64,000 bases of DNA, taken from positions 1 through 64,000 of the forward strand of contig NZ_AFBG01000019.1 of NCBI RefSeq assembly GCF_000204195.1, written 5' to 3'. The notes under the pieces are model-generated. The model ran no database searches. It was not told the origin of the DNA and was given only the letters and a program-made list of their open reading frames with translations. Of the stretch, positions 26,623-37,902 are shown in pieces. The DNA comes from Acidovorax radicis N35. Its GTDB lineage: Bacteria; Pseudomonadota; Gammaproteobacteria; Burkholderiales; Burkholderiaceae_C. Positions within the stretch are counted from its first letter, which is position 1, and each line of letters opens with the position of its first letter. Both the position numbers and the translations under genes were made by a program.

Positions 26623-27324
26623 ATGGACCCCAACCTCGGCCGCCCCATGCTCCACGACGCCTCCCACTACACCCCCACCGGCGACAAGGTGATCCTGCTC
26701 ACGGGCTTCGACCCCTTTGGCGGCGACGCCCTGAACCCCAGCTGGCTGGTCGCCGAGGCGCTGGACGGGCAACGCATCGCTGGCCACCGCGTGGTGGCGG
26801 CGCAACTGCCGACCGTCTTTGGCGAATCGCTGCATCAACTGCGGGCATTGGCCATTGCCCACCGGCCCGCGCTGACCATCTGCCTGGGCCAGGCTGGTGG
26901 GCGCAGTGCGCTGTCGCTGGAGAGGGTGGGCATCAATATCAATGACGCCCGCATTCCCGACAATGTAGGTGCCCAGCCCATCGACGCGCCGGTGGTACCC
27001 GGCGGGCCTGCCGCCTACTTTGCGAGCCTGCCCCTCAAAGCCATGCTGCGTGCCGTGCAGCGAGCTGGCGTGCCCTGCGAGGTATCGCAAACAGCGGGCA
27101 CCTTTGTCTGCAACCATGTGCTGTACGGGCTGATGCAGATGTTGCAGGCGCACGGTGTGGGCCCGGCGGGCGCCCGTGGCGGGTTTGTGCACGTGCCCTG
27201 GCTGCCCGGGCAAGGCACGCCCCATCTTGCGCTGCGGGACATGGTGCGCGGCATCCACGCCGCCCTGTGGGCCGCTGTGCTCCACCAGAGCGACATAGCC
27301 CTCGGGGCAGGTGCTACGCACTGA
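26623..27324 (+). CDS. pcp: Pyroglutamyl-peptidase I
   Basis: Removes N-terminal pyroglutamate from peptides; cytoplasmic cysteine peptidase of family C15. It has 233 residues from this start; ATG 26647 would give 225, nearer the family norm of about 215. Motifs seen are ILLTGFDPFGGDALNPSW, CLGQAGGRSALSLERVGIN, the catalytic Cys in TAGTFVCNHVLYGLM and the catalytic His in GGFVHVPWLPGQ. It may be cotranscribed with the reductase gene 67 bp downstream. Confidence 0.93.
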   Translation: MDPNLGRPMLHDASHYTPTGDKVILLTGFDPFGGDALNPSWLVAEALDGQRIAGHRVVAAQLPTVFGESLHQLRALAIAHRPALTICLGQAGGRSALSLERVGININDARIPDNVGAQPIDAPVVPGGPAAYFASLPLKAMLRAVQRAGVPCEVSQTAGTFVCNHVLYGLMQMLQAHGVGPAGARGGFVHVPWLPGQGTPHLALRDMVRGIHAALWAAVLHQSDIALGAGATH

Positions 27325-27391
27325 ATACACCGCCCGGCACCCGGGGCTTGCCCGCTCCCCACGCCCCGCCACCGCTGTGTAAAGTCGGCGA

Positions 27392-28375
27392 ATGCCTATC
27401 ACCCCTTCTTCACAGGCCCCGGGTGCGCTGAACGCTGCAGCCACTGCGGCGTGTCTGCCGTGGGATGCGCTGGCCGACGAGATCGCAACTTTGCTGCTGG
27501 ACAACACGGTCTCGGTGCCTGCCCGCACAGTGCTGCCGCTGCCCCAGGGGGGCAACCTGTTTGTCATGCCCGCCAACGACAGCCATGTGGCCATGGCCAA
27601 GCTCATCACGCTGACCCCTGCCAACACGGGCACCGGCCGCCCCGCGATCCAGGGCGATGTCGTGGTGTTTGACGTTGCCACGGGCGAACGCCGCCTGGTA
27701 CTTGACGGCCCCACCATCACCGCACGGCGCACGGCGGCTGTGTCGCTGCTGGCCGCGCGGCATCTTGCGCGGGATCGGCAGGGCCCGCTGCTCATCGTGG
27801 GTGCCGGCGTGCAGGGCCTGGCCCACCTGGAGGCCTTTGTTCTGGGCCTTGGGGTGCGCGACGTGTGGGTGGCCTCGCGCAGCGCGGCCGGCGCCGAGGC
27901 CCTGGTGCGGCGGGCCCACGCGCTGGGCGTCCAGGCACGCACGGTGGCAGATGCCGACGCCGCCCTGCCGCATTGCCCGCTGATCGCTGTGTGCACCCCG
28001 GCGCACAGCGTGGTGCTGAGCGCCCCGCCACGGCCGGACGCCTTTGTGGCAGCGGTGGGGGCCTTCACCCCGGCCATGGCGGAACTGGCGCCCGCCTTCT
28101 GCCGCCATGTGGCAGCGCACGGGCATATCGTGGTGGACAGTGAAGATGCGCGCCACGAGGCGGGCGATCTGCTGCAGGCGGGTCTCGACGTGGGCACGCT
28201 GCCCACGCTGCGGGATGTTCTGCAGGGCGAGCGTGCCCCGCCCGCTGGGCCGGTGCTGTTCAAAAGCTGCGGCTGGGCAGGCTGGGACCTGGCTGCCGCC
28301 CGCCTGGCGATGCGCCTGGGCACGGGCGCGGCGCCGCCCGGGCAACCCGCCCCACCCCCACAGGCCACACCATGA
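27392..28375 (+). CDS. Ornithine cyclodeaminase/mu-crystallin family reductase
   Basis: NAD(P)H-dependent enzyme of 327 residues. Members include delta1-pyrroline-2-carboxylate and delta1-piperideine-2-carboxylate reductases, alanine dehydrogenase-like enzymes and ornithine cyclodeaminase. The N-terminal domain has NLFVMPANDSHVAMAKLITL and RRTAAVSLLAARHL. The Rossmann nucleotide motif is IVGAGVQGLAHLEAF near residue 134. A pyrroline/piperideine carboxylate reductase (proline or lysine catabolism) is the likeliest function, but no pathway genes lie beside it. Its stop overlaps the next start by ATGA. Confidence 0.85.
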   Translation: MPITPSSQAPGALNAAATAACLPWDALADEIATLLLDNTVSVPARTVLPLPQGGNLFVMPANDSHVAMAKLITLTPANTGTGRPAIQGDVVVFDVATGERRLVLDGPTITARRTAAVSLLAARHLARDRQGPLLIVGAGVQGLAHLEAFVLGLGVRDVWVASRSAAGAEALVRRAHALGVQARTVADADAALPHCPLIAVCTPAHSVVLSAPPRPDAFVAAVGAFTPAMAELAPAFCRHVAAHGHIVVDSEDARHEAGDLLQAGLDVGTLPTLRDVLQGERAPPAGPVLFKSCGWAGWDLAAARLAMRLGTGAAPPGQPAPPPQATP

Positions 28376-30069
28376 GCCCGCTCCGGTTCTCGGACCACAG
28401 CCTGCGCTCGCAGATCGCGCTGGTGTTCGGCACGTTGGTGGTCGGCCTTGCGGTGCTGCTGTCGCTTGCCTTTGGCGAACTGCTCAAGCTGCGCATCGAA
28501 CGCGATGCCGGGTCCGCCCTGCAGGTGATTGCCGAGAACGCGGGCAAGCTGCTGGCCAACGGCCTGCTGGAGCGCAGCCGCGAGGCCGAGGTTCTGGCCG
28601 CCGCCGAGGCCGTCTGGACCAAAGGGCTCGACAGCCCCGAAGCCCACCACATGCTGGCGCGCAGCCAAGCCACCCAGCCCCACAGCGTGTGGATCGGCGT
28701 GGCCGATGCCCAGGGCATAGTGCGCACTGCCACGGGCGGCCTGCTGGTGGGCCAGAGCGTTGCAGAGCGCCCTTGGTTCAGGGAAGGCCTGCAAAAACTG
28801 CATGTGGGGGATATCCACCCGGCCAAGCTGCTGGAGCAGCTACTGGCCCCGCCACCTTCGGGCGAGCCCTACCGTTTCGTCGACTTTGCAGCGCCCATCC
28901 GCCTGGGCCCGACCACCATTGGCGTGGTGGGTATCCATGGCAGCTGGGAATGGACCCGGGAGGTCATGGAGAGCCTGACCCCACCGCGCACCGACGACCA
29001 AGCCGTGGAACTGTTCGTCTTTGACCACAAGGATGCGCTGATCTACGCCCCCGATGGCAAGACCCGGGCCCTGCAGGAAGCCGGGCAGCGCCTGCCGGTC
29101 GAGCTGGGCAGACCGCCAACTGCCGACCGTACCGCGAGCCCGGCCACCGTGGCGCGGTGGATGGACGGTCGCAGCTACCTCACGGCCACCGTCGCGCTGC
29201 AGGCACGCAACAGCGCCAGCGACCTCGGGTGGCGCATTGTTGCCCGCGAGCCCGTGGAACTCGCTTTCGCCGAGGCCCACCGCACCGTGCGCACCGCGCT
29301 GGTCATCGGACTGACTGCCGCACTCCTGGCCTCGGTGCTGGCGTGGCTGGCGGCACGCCGCCTGAGCGAAGACCTGTACGCACTGGCAGATGCCGCCAGC
29401 GCCGTGGAAGCCGACAAGCCCGGCACCCGCATTCCCCAGGCGCACAGCAGCCGCGAAGTGCGCAAACTGTCCAGGGCACTGGGCCGCATGACACACCGGC
29501 TTCTGGCATCCCACGAAGCCATGGAGGAAAAAGTGCGCCTGCGCACGCTGGAACTGGAGGCCGCCAACCGCGCGTTGGACCTGCAGGCCCGCACCGATGC
29601 GCTGACCGGCCTGCTCAACCGCCGTGGTTTCGAAACGCAGATGGCGTTTGCCCTGGCGCTGGCACGGCGCAGCAGCAGGCCTTTGAGCCTGATCACGGTC
29701 GATGTGGACCACTTCAAGCGCGTGAACGACACCTATGGCCACGAAGCCGGGGACGAGGTGCTGCGCCGGCTGGCCCGCACGCTGGAGATGCGGCTGCGCA
29801 ACTCGGACGTGATCGCACGGCTGGGGGGAGAAGAATTTGTGGCCCTGTTGCCCGACACCGACCTCGTGGGCGCCCAGGCCATCGCTCAGGCGCTGGTCGA
29901 AGCCATGGCCGAACAGCTCGACCCCGTGGTGGGACGCATCACCGTGAGCGCTGGTGTGGCCAGCATGCGCGGCCTGCAAGACAGCAGCATGGACATCCTG
30001 CGCCGGGGCGATGCGGCGCTCTACGAGGCCAAGGGCCAGGGCCGCAACAGGGTCTGCGTGGAGGCGTGA
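28372..30069 (+). CDS. Membrane diguanylate cyclase with periplasmic sensor domain
   Basis: Makes c-di-GMP in response to an external signal. It has 565 residues. A transmembrane segment (about 11-35) is followed by a dCache-like periplasmic domain (about 40-300), a second segment (about 308-328), a HAMP-like region and coiled coil, and a GGDEF domain from about 410. The active site reads LGGEEFVALL near residue 485, with TVDVDHFKRVNDTYGHEAGD upstream. There is no EAL domain. It is translationally coupled to the upstream reductase (ATGA overlap), which may hint at an amino-acid-related signal. Confidence 0.93.
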   Translation: MSPLRFSDHSLRSQIALVFGTLVVGLAVLLSLAFGELLKLRIERDAGSALQVIAENAGKLLANGLLERSREAEVLAAAEAVWTKGLDSPEAHHMLARSQATQPHSVWIGVADAQGIVRTATGGLLVGQSVAERPWFREGLQKLHVGDIHPAKLLEQLLAPPPSGEPYRFVDFAAPIRLGPTTIGVVGIHGSWEWTREVMESLTPPRTDDQAVELFVFDHKDALIYAPDGKTRALQEAGQRLPVELGRPPTADRTASPATVARWMDGRSYLTATVALQARNSASDLGWRIVAREPVELAFAEAHRTVRTALVIGLTAALLASVLAWLAARRLSEDLYALADAASAVEADKPGTRIPQAHSSREVRKLSRALGRMTHRLLASHEAMEEKVRLRTLELEAANRALDLQARTDALTGLLNRRGFETQMAFALALARRSSRPLSLITVDVDHFKRVNDTYGHEAGDEVLRRLARTLEMRLRNSDVIARLGGEEFVALLPDTDLVGAQAIAQALVEAMAEQLDPVVGRITVSAGVASMRGLQDSSMDILRRGDAALYEAKGQGRNRVCVEA

Positions 30070-30140
30070 CCGCAGTCCGTGAACGGCGGTCAGCGCACAC
30101 CAGGGCCAGCTGCGTGCAGGAGCCGCGCCAAGAACCGGCT

Positions 30141-30509
30141 CTAAACCTCGCTGATCTCGGCCACCACGGCACAGCCCTGAGGCGCCGCAGCGTCAAAATA
30201 GGCCTGCAGTCGCAAAGCCAGCGCATTCAGGCTGTGGTCCTGCACGGCCCGCGCCACGGCCAGCTGTTCGAGCGCGTAGGGCCGGTGTCCCAGCATCATG
30301 GCGGTGTTCACGCAGTGGCCCGTGGCGGCCATCTTGAGGATGAAGGCGTTGAGCAGCTCACAGGGCCAATAGTGGGCGTGGAACACGGCGGCGGGGTGCA
30401 ATGCGCCGTGGGCCGAAGCCAGGTCGCCTGTGGCCTCCCCAGGGGCATGTAGAGGAAGCGCAGCACCCCGGGCCTTGGCGGGTGCAGTCATCGCAGCAAA
30501 GGTCAGCAT
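30141..30509 (-). CDS. Small conserved-looking protein, function unknown
   Basis: 122 residues from the ATG at 30509, which has GGAGTCCACC just upstream. The product is soluble, Ala/His-rich in the middle (AVFHAHYWPCELLNAFILKMAATGHCVNTAMMLG) and then helical. No signal peptide or known motif is seen. GC-rich third positions and a good ribosome site favour a real gene. It lies convergent to the diguanylate cyclase gene and 116 bp downstream of dcd on the same strand. I do not recognise the family. Confidence 0.65.
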   Translation of the reverse strand: MLTFAAMTAPAKARGAALPLHAPGEATGDLASAHGALHPAAVFHAHYWPCELLNAFILKMAATGHCVNTAMMLGHRPYALEQLAVARAVQDHSLNALALRLQAYFDAAAPQGCAVVAEISEV

Positions 30510-30625
30510 GGTGGACTCCGGGGCCACCGGAACCCCCGGTGGCATGACACCATGCTAAGAACCTTACCTGCGCTTGCATTTCAGCCAACGGGCTGAGGCG
30601 CTGTAGGACGCAGCCGGGCCGGTGC

Positions 30626-31198
30626 TCACGCCTTGGGCAAGGTGACGCCCACCTGGCCCTGGTATTTGCCACCCCGGTCGCGGTAGCTGACCTCGCACAC
30701 GTCGTCCTTGTCGCTCTCGAAAAACAGCACCTGGGCACAACCCTCGCCCGCGTAGATGCGGGCCGGCAGCGGCGTGGTGTTGGAGAACTCCAGCGTCACA
30801 TAGCCTTCCCATTCGGGCTCGAACGGGGTGACGTTGACGATGATGCCGCAGCGGGCATAGGTACTCTTGCCCAGGCAGATGGTGAGCACATTGCGCGGAA
30901 TTCGGAAGTACTCCATCGTGCGGGCCAGCGCAAAGCTGTTGGGCGGGATGATGCAGCTGTCGCCCTCGAAATCCACAAAGCTCTTTTCGTCGAAGTTCTT
31001 CGGGTCCACCACCGTGCTGTGGATGTTGGTGAACACCTTGAATTCGGGCGCGCAGCGGATGTCGTAGCCGTAGCTGCTGGTGCCATAGCTGATGATCTTC
31101 TTGCCCTCGGCCTCGCGCACCTGGCCGGGCTCGAAGGGCTCGATCATTCCGTGCTCGGCCGCCATGCGGCGGATCCATTTGTCGCTCTTGATGCTCAT
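30626..31198 (-). CDS. dcd: dCTP deaminase
   Basis: Deaminates dCTP to dUTP for dTTP synthesis. It has 190 residues, normal for the family. Motifs: [33 protein letters not shown] (the catalytic Arg-Cys-Gly region and the Glu of PFEPEWEG), and [17 protein letters not shown] trimeric cytoplasmic enzyme. It follows guaD in the same direction, with family A copy A6 between them. Confidence 0.97.
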   Translation of the reverse strand: MSIKSDKWIRRMAAEHGMIEPFEPGQVREAEGKKIISYGTSSYGYDIRCAPEFKVFTNIHSTVVDPKNFDEKSFVDFEGDSCIIPPNSFALARTMEYFRIPRNVLTICLGKSTYARCGIIVNVTPFEPEWEGYVTLEFSNTTPLPARIYAGEGCAQVLFFESDKDDVCEVSYRDRGGKYQGQVGVTLPKA

Positions 31199-31246
31199 AG
31201 CAGAACTCCCTGCGCTGTGGCCCAGGCGGTTGGCAAACCACCGGGC

Positions 31247-31312
31247 GCTATTAAATACGTAGCTGGTAGCGCTTGATGATCAAGCGCTGGAGCCGTATTT
31301 TGCTTGAGAAAT
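31247..31312 (-). repeat. Family A repeat copy A6, encodes the 3' end of guaD
   Basis: Core TAGCGCTTGATGATCAAGCG with the arms ATACGTAGCTGG and GGAGCCGTATTTTGCTTGAG. In the guaD direction it supplies the last seven or so codons (AKYGSSA) and the TGA stop. Confidence 0.9.
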
Positions 31313-32578
31313 CACGGTTTGCTCCACCACACGGTCATCCCCCAGCACGATCAGCGCAAACAAAAGCTCATCAAGGCTGCGCGCCTGGCCAGTCTTGCGC
31401 GCCAGCAGGGGCGTCGCCTGCGGGTTCAGCACCAGAAAATCCGCCTCGCAGCCGGGCTGCAGATTGCCCACCACCCCGGCCAGGCCCAGTGCCTTGGCCG
31501 CCCCTGCGGTGTGTTGCCACCACAGCTGCTGGGGCGACAGGCTCAGGCCCTGCTTGCTCTGCCCTTCGCGCCCCACGTAGTACGCCGCCAGCATGATGTG
31601 GAACGGGCTAAAGCTGGTGCCGCCGCCCACATCACTCGCCAGCCCGTAGCCAAAGCCCACGCGGTCGGCACCCGCGTAGTCAAAAAAGCCGCTGCCCAGG
31701 AACAGGTTGCTGGTGGGGCTGACGGCGGCCACCGCGCCGGTGTCGCGCATCAGGGCGCGGTCGTCATCATCGAAGTGGATGCAATGCGCGTACACCGCCC
31801 GGTTGCGCATCAGGCCAAAGTCGTCATACACACCCAGATAGCTGCGTGCGGCGGGAAACAGCTCGCGAGCCCATCGGATCTCGTCGAGGTTCTCTGCCAC
31901 GTGCGACTGAACCCACACATCGGGGTAGCGCGCCGCCAGCTCGCCCGCTCCGCGCAGCTGCGCAGGCGTGCTGGTGGGCGCAAAACGCGGCGTGATCGCA
32001 TAGCCCAGGCGGTCCACGCCATGCCAGCGCTGGATCAGCGCTTCGGTATCGATGAGGCTTTGTTCGGTGTCGTCGCGCACACCGTCGGGCGAGTGGCGGT
32101 CCTGCAGCACCTTGCCGGTGATCAGGCGCATCTGCTGGCGCTGAGCCTCGCCAAACAGCGCATCCACCGACGTGGGGTGCGAGGTGGCAAACGCCAGCGC
32201 CGTCGTCACGCCATTGCGCAGCAGCTCGGCCAGGAAGAACGTGGCCACCTGCTCGCTGTAGCCGGATTCGACAAACCGCGACTCATGGGGAAAGGTGTAG
32301 TTCTCCAGCCAGGGCAAGAGGCCGTCGGCGGGCGAACCGATCACATCGGTCTGGGGAAAGTGGATGTGCATGTCCACAAACCCCGGCGCCAGAATGCGGC
32401 CGGGAAGCTGCGTGACGGGTTGGCCTGCATACTGCGAGCCCAGTGCCTGCCACGAACCTGCCGCCAGCACCCGCTGGCGGCCCTGGGCATCCGGGCCTGT
32501 GGCCAGCAAACCATCTTCGTCATACAGGGCGCGGCCATCGTCGGCAAAGCGCAAAAGGGCGGAACGGTATACAGGCAT
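31280..32578 (-). CDS. guaD: Guanine deaminase
   Basis: Converts guanine to xanthine and ammonia, feeding xanthine dehydrogenase. It has 432 residues, an amidohydrolase with zinc ligands visible in GFVDMHIHFPQTDVIGSP, QSHVAENLDEI, AHCIHFDDDD and LASDVGGGTSFSPFH. The ATG at 32578 (MPVYRSALLRF) is the conserved start; an upstream ATG adds eight residues. The C-terminal residues and the stop codon lie in a family A repeat, so the original tail has been replaced or extended. It sits 108 bp downstream of a BMP-family binding-protein gene. Confidence 0.96.
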   Translation of the reverse strand: MPVYRSALLRFADDGRALYDEDGLLATGPDAQGRQRVLAAGSWQALGSQYAGQPVTQLPGRILAPGFVDMHIHFPQTDVIGSPADGLLPWLENYTFPHESRFVESGYSEQVATFFLAELLRNGVTTALAFATSHPTSVDALFGEAQRQQMRLITGKVLQDRHSPDGVRDDTEQSLIDTEALIQRWHGVDRLGYAITPRFAPTSTPAQLRGAGELAARYPDVWVQSHVAENLDEIRWARELFPAARSYLGVYDDFGLMRNRAVYAHCIHFDDDDRALMRDTGAVAAVSPTSNLFLGSGFFDYAGADRVGFGYGLASDVGGGTSFSPFHIMLAAYYVGREGQSKQGLSLSPQQLWWQHTAGAAKALGLAGVVGNLQPGCEADFLVLNPQATPLLARKTGQARSLDELLFALIVLGDDRVVEQTVISQAKYGSSA

Positions 32579-32686
32579 GGGCGCTAGCTTAGCGGGGGCC
32601 ACGGGCTACAGGCATACGCCCGGGCAGATAAATACTATGGCAGCGCCACGGCAGTCCAGCACCCGGAGGCAACGCCAAGCCAGCCC

Positions 32687-33808
32687 TCAACGCGCCAGCT
32701 TGCCCACCACCCCCTCCACCAGCCAGTTCATCTGCAGGATCTGCGCATCGGCCAGCGCCTGGCCGGCGGCAATCACCTCGTGCCCTTCGTTGTCCCGCAC
32801 CGCGGCCTTGCCCGCGCGGAACGGCTGCAGCTTGCCCGCGCCAATGGCCTTCTGCGCCGCCAGCACCTCCCGCTGCACGGCCACGGGCACCTTGCTGCCA
32901 AAGTCACCCACGCGCACCATACCCTCCCGCACGCCACCCCAGAGGTTGGCGCTCTTCCAGGTGCCGTTTTGCACCGCGCGCACACGTTCGGTGTAGTAGC
33001 CGCCCCACTGGTGCGTCACGGCCACGATCTGGGCATCCGGCCCGGTACGGCGCATGTCCGAGTGGTAGGCCACGGCCATTTTGCCCCGCTCCTGTGCAGC
33101 CGCCATCACGGCCGTAGAGCCGGTGTGGAACGCGATCACGTCCACATCCTGGTTGAAAAGCGCCATGGCCGCATCGCGCTCCTTGGGTGGGTCGAACCAC
33201 ACGTTGAGCCACACCACTTTGACGGTGGCCTGCGGGTTGACCGAGCGCATGCCCAGCGTGAACGCGTTGATGCCCTGCAGCACTTCAGGGATGGGAAAGC
33301 CCGCCACGAAACCAGCCACGCCGGTCTTGCTCATGCGCCCTGCGGCAATACCGGCCAGATAGCGGCCCTCGTAGTACCGCGCGTTGGCCGTGGCCACGTT
33401 GGGCGCGGTCTTGTAGCCCGTGATGGACTCGAATTTCACATTCGGATAGTCCTGCGCCACCTTGAGCGTGGGCTCCATGTAGCCAAAGCTGGGCGTGAAG
33501 ATGATCTGGTGGCCAGTGGCAGCCAGGTCGCGGATCACGCGCTCGGCATCGGCGCCCTCGGCCACGTTCTCGACAAAGGTGGTTTTGACGTCTTTGCCCA
33601 GGGCCGCCTCCACGGCCTTGCGGCCATCGTCGTGCTGCTTCGTCCAGCCCGCCTCGGTGATGGGCGAAACATAGACGAAACCGGCCTTGACGGGCCCGGT
33701 GCCGGGCGCTGCGGCCGTTGGCTGGGAGAAAGCGGTGGGGGTGGAAACGGCGCCGAACAGCGCACTCACACAGACCGCACGCAGTGCGGTGGCGAGGTTT
33801 TTATACAT
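32687..33808 (-). CDS. BMP-family binding protein (purine nucleoside/base importer), copy 1
   Basis: Periplasmic substrate-binding protein of the Bmp/Med family, which binds nucleosides or nucleobases for ABC import. It has 373 residues. A signal peptide (AVCVSALFGAVSTPTAFS) is followed by the Bmp fold with KAGFVYVSPITEAGWTKQHDDGRKAVE, GYMEPTLKVAQDYPN and GFPIPEVLQGINAFTLGMRSVNP. Its signal peptide has no obvious lipobox, unlike copy 2. It is separated from the transporter genes by the deaminase and MCP genes. It probably shares the permease with copy 2 or has a different purine ligand. Confidence 0.93.
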   Translation of the reverse strand: MYKNLATALRAVCVSALFGAVSTPTAFSQPTAAAPGTGPVKAGFVYVSPITEAGWTKQHDDGRKAVEAALGKDVKTTFVENVAEGADAERVIRDLAATGHQIIFTPSFGYMEPTLKVAQDYPNVKFESITGYKTAPNVATANARYYEGRYLAGIAAGRMSKTGVAGFVAGFPIPEVLQGINAFTLGMRSVNPQATVKVVWLNVWFDPPKERDAAMALFNQDVDVIAFHTGSTAVMAAAQERGKMAVAYHSDMRRTGPDAQIVAVTHQWGGYYTERVRAVQNGTWKSANLWGGVREGMVRVGDFGSKVPVAVQREVLAAQKAIGAGKLQPFRAGKAAVRDNEGHEVIAAGQALADAQILQMNWLVEGVVGKLAR

Positions 33809-33831
33809 GGTAGTCCTCTACATGGTCCCGA

Positions 33832-33870
33832 TGGCAGAAAAAGCAAAAGGCTGCCGGGACAGCAGCCTTT
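33832..33870 (-). terminator. Terminator after the chemoreceptor gene
   Basis: Stem AAAGGCTGC / GCAGCCTTT with a 7-base loop, followed on the minus strand by TTGCTTTTT. It lies about 50 bp beyond the chemoreceptor stop. A perfect 16-bp palindrome, GCGCCAGCGCTGGCGC, is at 33900-33915 between stop and stem. Confidence 0.85.
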
Positions 33871-33920
33871 GCAAGGGCGGTATTGTACTCAGTGGGTCTG
33901 CGCCAGCGCTGGCGCGGTGC

Positions 33921-35495
33921 TCAGTGCAGTCGCAGCGTGTTCGATGGCGCGCCCAGGCGGAAGGCTCCGACCACGTCGGCCAGGCGCGACGCCTGGTCCT
34001 TGAGGCTCTCGGCAGCGGCCGTGGATTCCTCCACCAGCGCGGCGTTCTGCTGCGTCATCTGGTCCAGCTGCGCCACCGCCACGTTCACCTGGCCAATGCC
34101 CAGGCTTTGCTCCGAGGCGGCCGCGCTGATTTCGCCAATGATGTCGGTCACGCGGCGCACGGAGCTGACGATCTCACCCATGGTGGTCCCGGCGTTCTGC
34201 ACCAGCGCAGCGCCCGATTCGACCTTTTCCACCGACACACCGATCAGCGTCTTGATCTCCTTAGCGGCGTTGGCCGATCGTTGGGCCAGCGAGCGCACCT
34301 CGTTGGCCACCACGGCAAAACCACGCCCCTGCTCCCCCGCTCGGGCGGCTTCCACCGCAGCATTGAGCGCCAGGATATTGGTCTGGAAGGCGATGCCGTC
34401 GATGGTGCCGATGATGTCGGCGATCTTCTTGCTGCTGGAATTGATCTCGTCCATGGTGGTCACCACCTGGGCCACCACCTCGCCACCGCGCTGCGCCACC
34501 TGCGCGGCCGACACCGCCAGCTGGTTAGCCTGTACGGCGGAATCCGCGCTCTGGCGCACGGTGCTGGTCAGTTCCTCCATCGAACTGGCGGTCTCCTGCA
34601 GGCTGCTGGCCGTCTGCTCGGTGCGCGCGCTCAGGTCCTGGTTGCCCATGGCGATTTGCGTACTGGCCGTGGAAATGCTGTCCACCACACCCCGCACCTG
34701 CTGCAGCGAGCGGTGCAGCGCGCTGCGCATGACATCCAGCGCGCGCAACAGGTGACCTGTCTCGTCGTTGGCGTAGCTGGTCTGGGGCGCACCGGTCAGG
34801 TCCATGTCGGCAATGGCTTCGGCAATCGCCTCGGCTTGGCGCAGCGGGCGAGTGATGCTGGTGGTCAGCAGCCAGGCCAGCAGGGCGCCCAGCAGCAGCG
34901 AGACACCGGTGCAGATCTGCAGCAGCAAGGTGGTCTGGGCACGCAGTTCTTCGCTGCGCTTGCCAGCGGCATCCAGCTCGACACGCTGGCCGTCCACCAT
35001 TTGCTGCACACCGGCCAGGTAGCTGCGCGAAGTGGGTTCAAACCGCTCGGTAAAGACCTTGTTGGCGCTCTCCGCATCGCCGGCCTGCTTGAGCTTGCTC
35101 ACCTCTTCCCGGGCAGCGAGATAGTCCTTGCGCAGCTCACCCACCTTGGCGAACAACTGCTTCTTTTCCGCGCTGTCCATCTTGGACTCGATGAACTTCT
35201 GAAGTTCGTTGGTGTCGCGGATCGACGCTGCCGTGGCAGGGGCGAAATACGGAATCAGGCTGGCATCACTACTCTTGGCAATGGCGGCTGCGCGCTGCAC
35301 GCCGGACGTGGTGTGGCGCAGCCAGTCAGAGCCAGCGCGCTCGGTCTTGATGTTGTCGTCGACCATGGCACTGATCTCTTTGCCCAATTGGCCCAACTTG
35401 ACCACGGCCACCACGCTGCTCGCAAAGAACAGCGCCAGGATCAGGCCAAGCACGAGGGTCAGGCGCTTGCCAATGGAAAATCGACTGAGAAACAT
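33921..35495 (-). CDS. Methyl-accepting chemotaxis protein
   Basis: Inner-membrane chemoreceptor of 524 residues. The start at 35495 ([12 protein letters not shown]) has GGAG at good spacing. Membrane segment 1 is at about 11-31, a periplasmic four-helix-bundle-like ligand domain spans about 32-190 and segment 2 is at about 191-212. HAMP follows at about 215-265, and the signalling domain has the conserved hairpin tip [20 protein letters not shown] near residue 380. No C-terminal CheR-binding pentapeptide is present. Its place among purine genes suggests purine or nucleoside chemotaxis, which is inference. Confidence 0.95.
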   Translation of the reverse strand: MFLSRFSIGKRLTLVLGLILALFFASSVVAVVKLGQLGKEISAMVDDNIKTERAGSDWLRHTTSGVQRAAAIAKSSDASLIPYFAPATAASIRDTNELQKFIESKMDSAEKKQLFAKVGELRKDYLAAREEVSKLKQAGDAESANKVFTERFEPTSRSYLAGVQQMVDGQRVELDAAGKRSEELRAQTTLLLQICTGVSLLLGALLAWLLTTSITRPLRQAEAIAEAIADMDLTGAPQTSYANDETGHLLRALDVMRSALHRSLQQVRGVVDSISTASTQIAMGNQDLSARTEQTASSLQETASSMEELTSTVRQSADSAVQANQLAVSAAQVAQRGGEVVAQVVTTMDEINSSSKKIADIIGTIDGIAFQTNILALNAAVEAARAGEQGRGFAVVANEVRSLAQRSANAAKEIKTLIGVSVEKVESGAALVQNAGTTMGEIVSSVRRVTDIIGEISAAASEQSLGIGQVNVAVAQLDQMTQQNAALVEESTAAAESLKDQASRLADVVGAFRLGAPSNTLRLH

Positions 35496-35771
35496 GGAAC
35501 GACTCCGAAAACGGGTGAGGGCAGCCATCGCGCAGGGCGATGGTGCAAAAGACAGGGGGGCTGTGGCGAAGACTTGCCTCAGGGGCAACGGCCCTAGGCT
35601 ATTCGAATGAATACTTATTATTTTAAGGGTTTACCCGAAACCTCGGACAACCCGGCAGCGACGGCAGCCCCAAGCCATCGCGCTCACCCATGAAGAGCAA
35701 CACCCTCAACGTAGCCGGGCTAAGGGCTCACCGCGCCCGGCGCCCACCGCCAGCGCCGCAGCGCGGCCCGC

Positions 35772-37804
<2,033 letters not shown>

Positions 37805-37838
37805 CTTCCGGCTCCTCGAAAAAGAAAGCACACCCATG

Positions 37839-37865
37839 AAAAAAGGGCCACCCGCAGGCGGCCCT
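37839..37865 (-). terminator. Terminator after BMP binding protein copy 2
   Basis: On the minus strand, AGGGCC-GCCTGCGGGT-GGCCCT is followed by TTTTTT. It separates the binding-protein transcript from the Rieske-deaminase pair, allowing partial readthrough. Confidence 0.88.
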
Positions 37866-37902
37866 CTCCGTGTCCAACCAGCCCGCAGGCCGGTTGGTTG
37901 AT

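Noticed and set aside
33900-33915. 16-bp palindrome GCGCCAGCGCTGGCGC as an operator
   Set aside because: It lies between the chemoreceptor stop and its terminator, not near a promoter; random GC-rich palindromes of this size occur, so no function is claimed.
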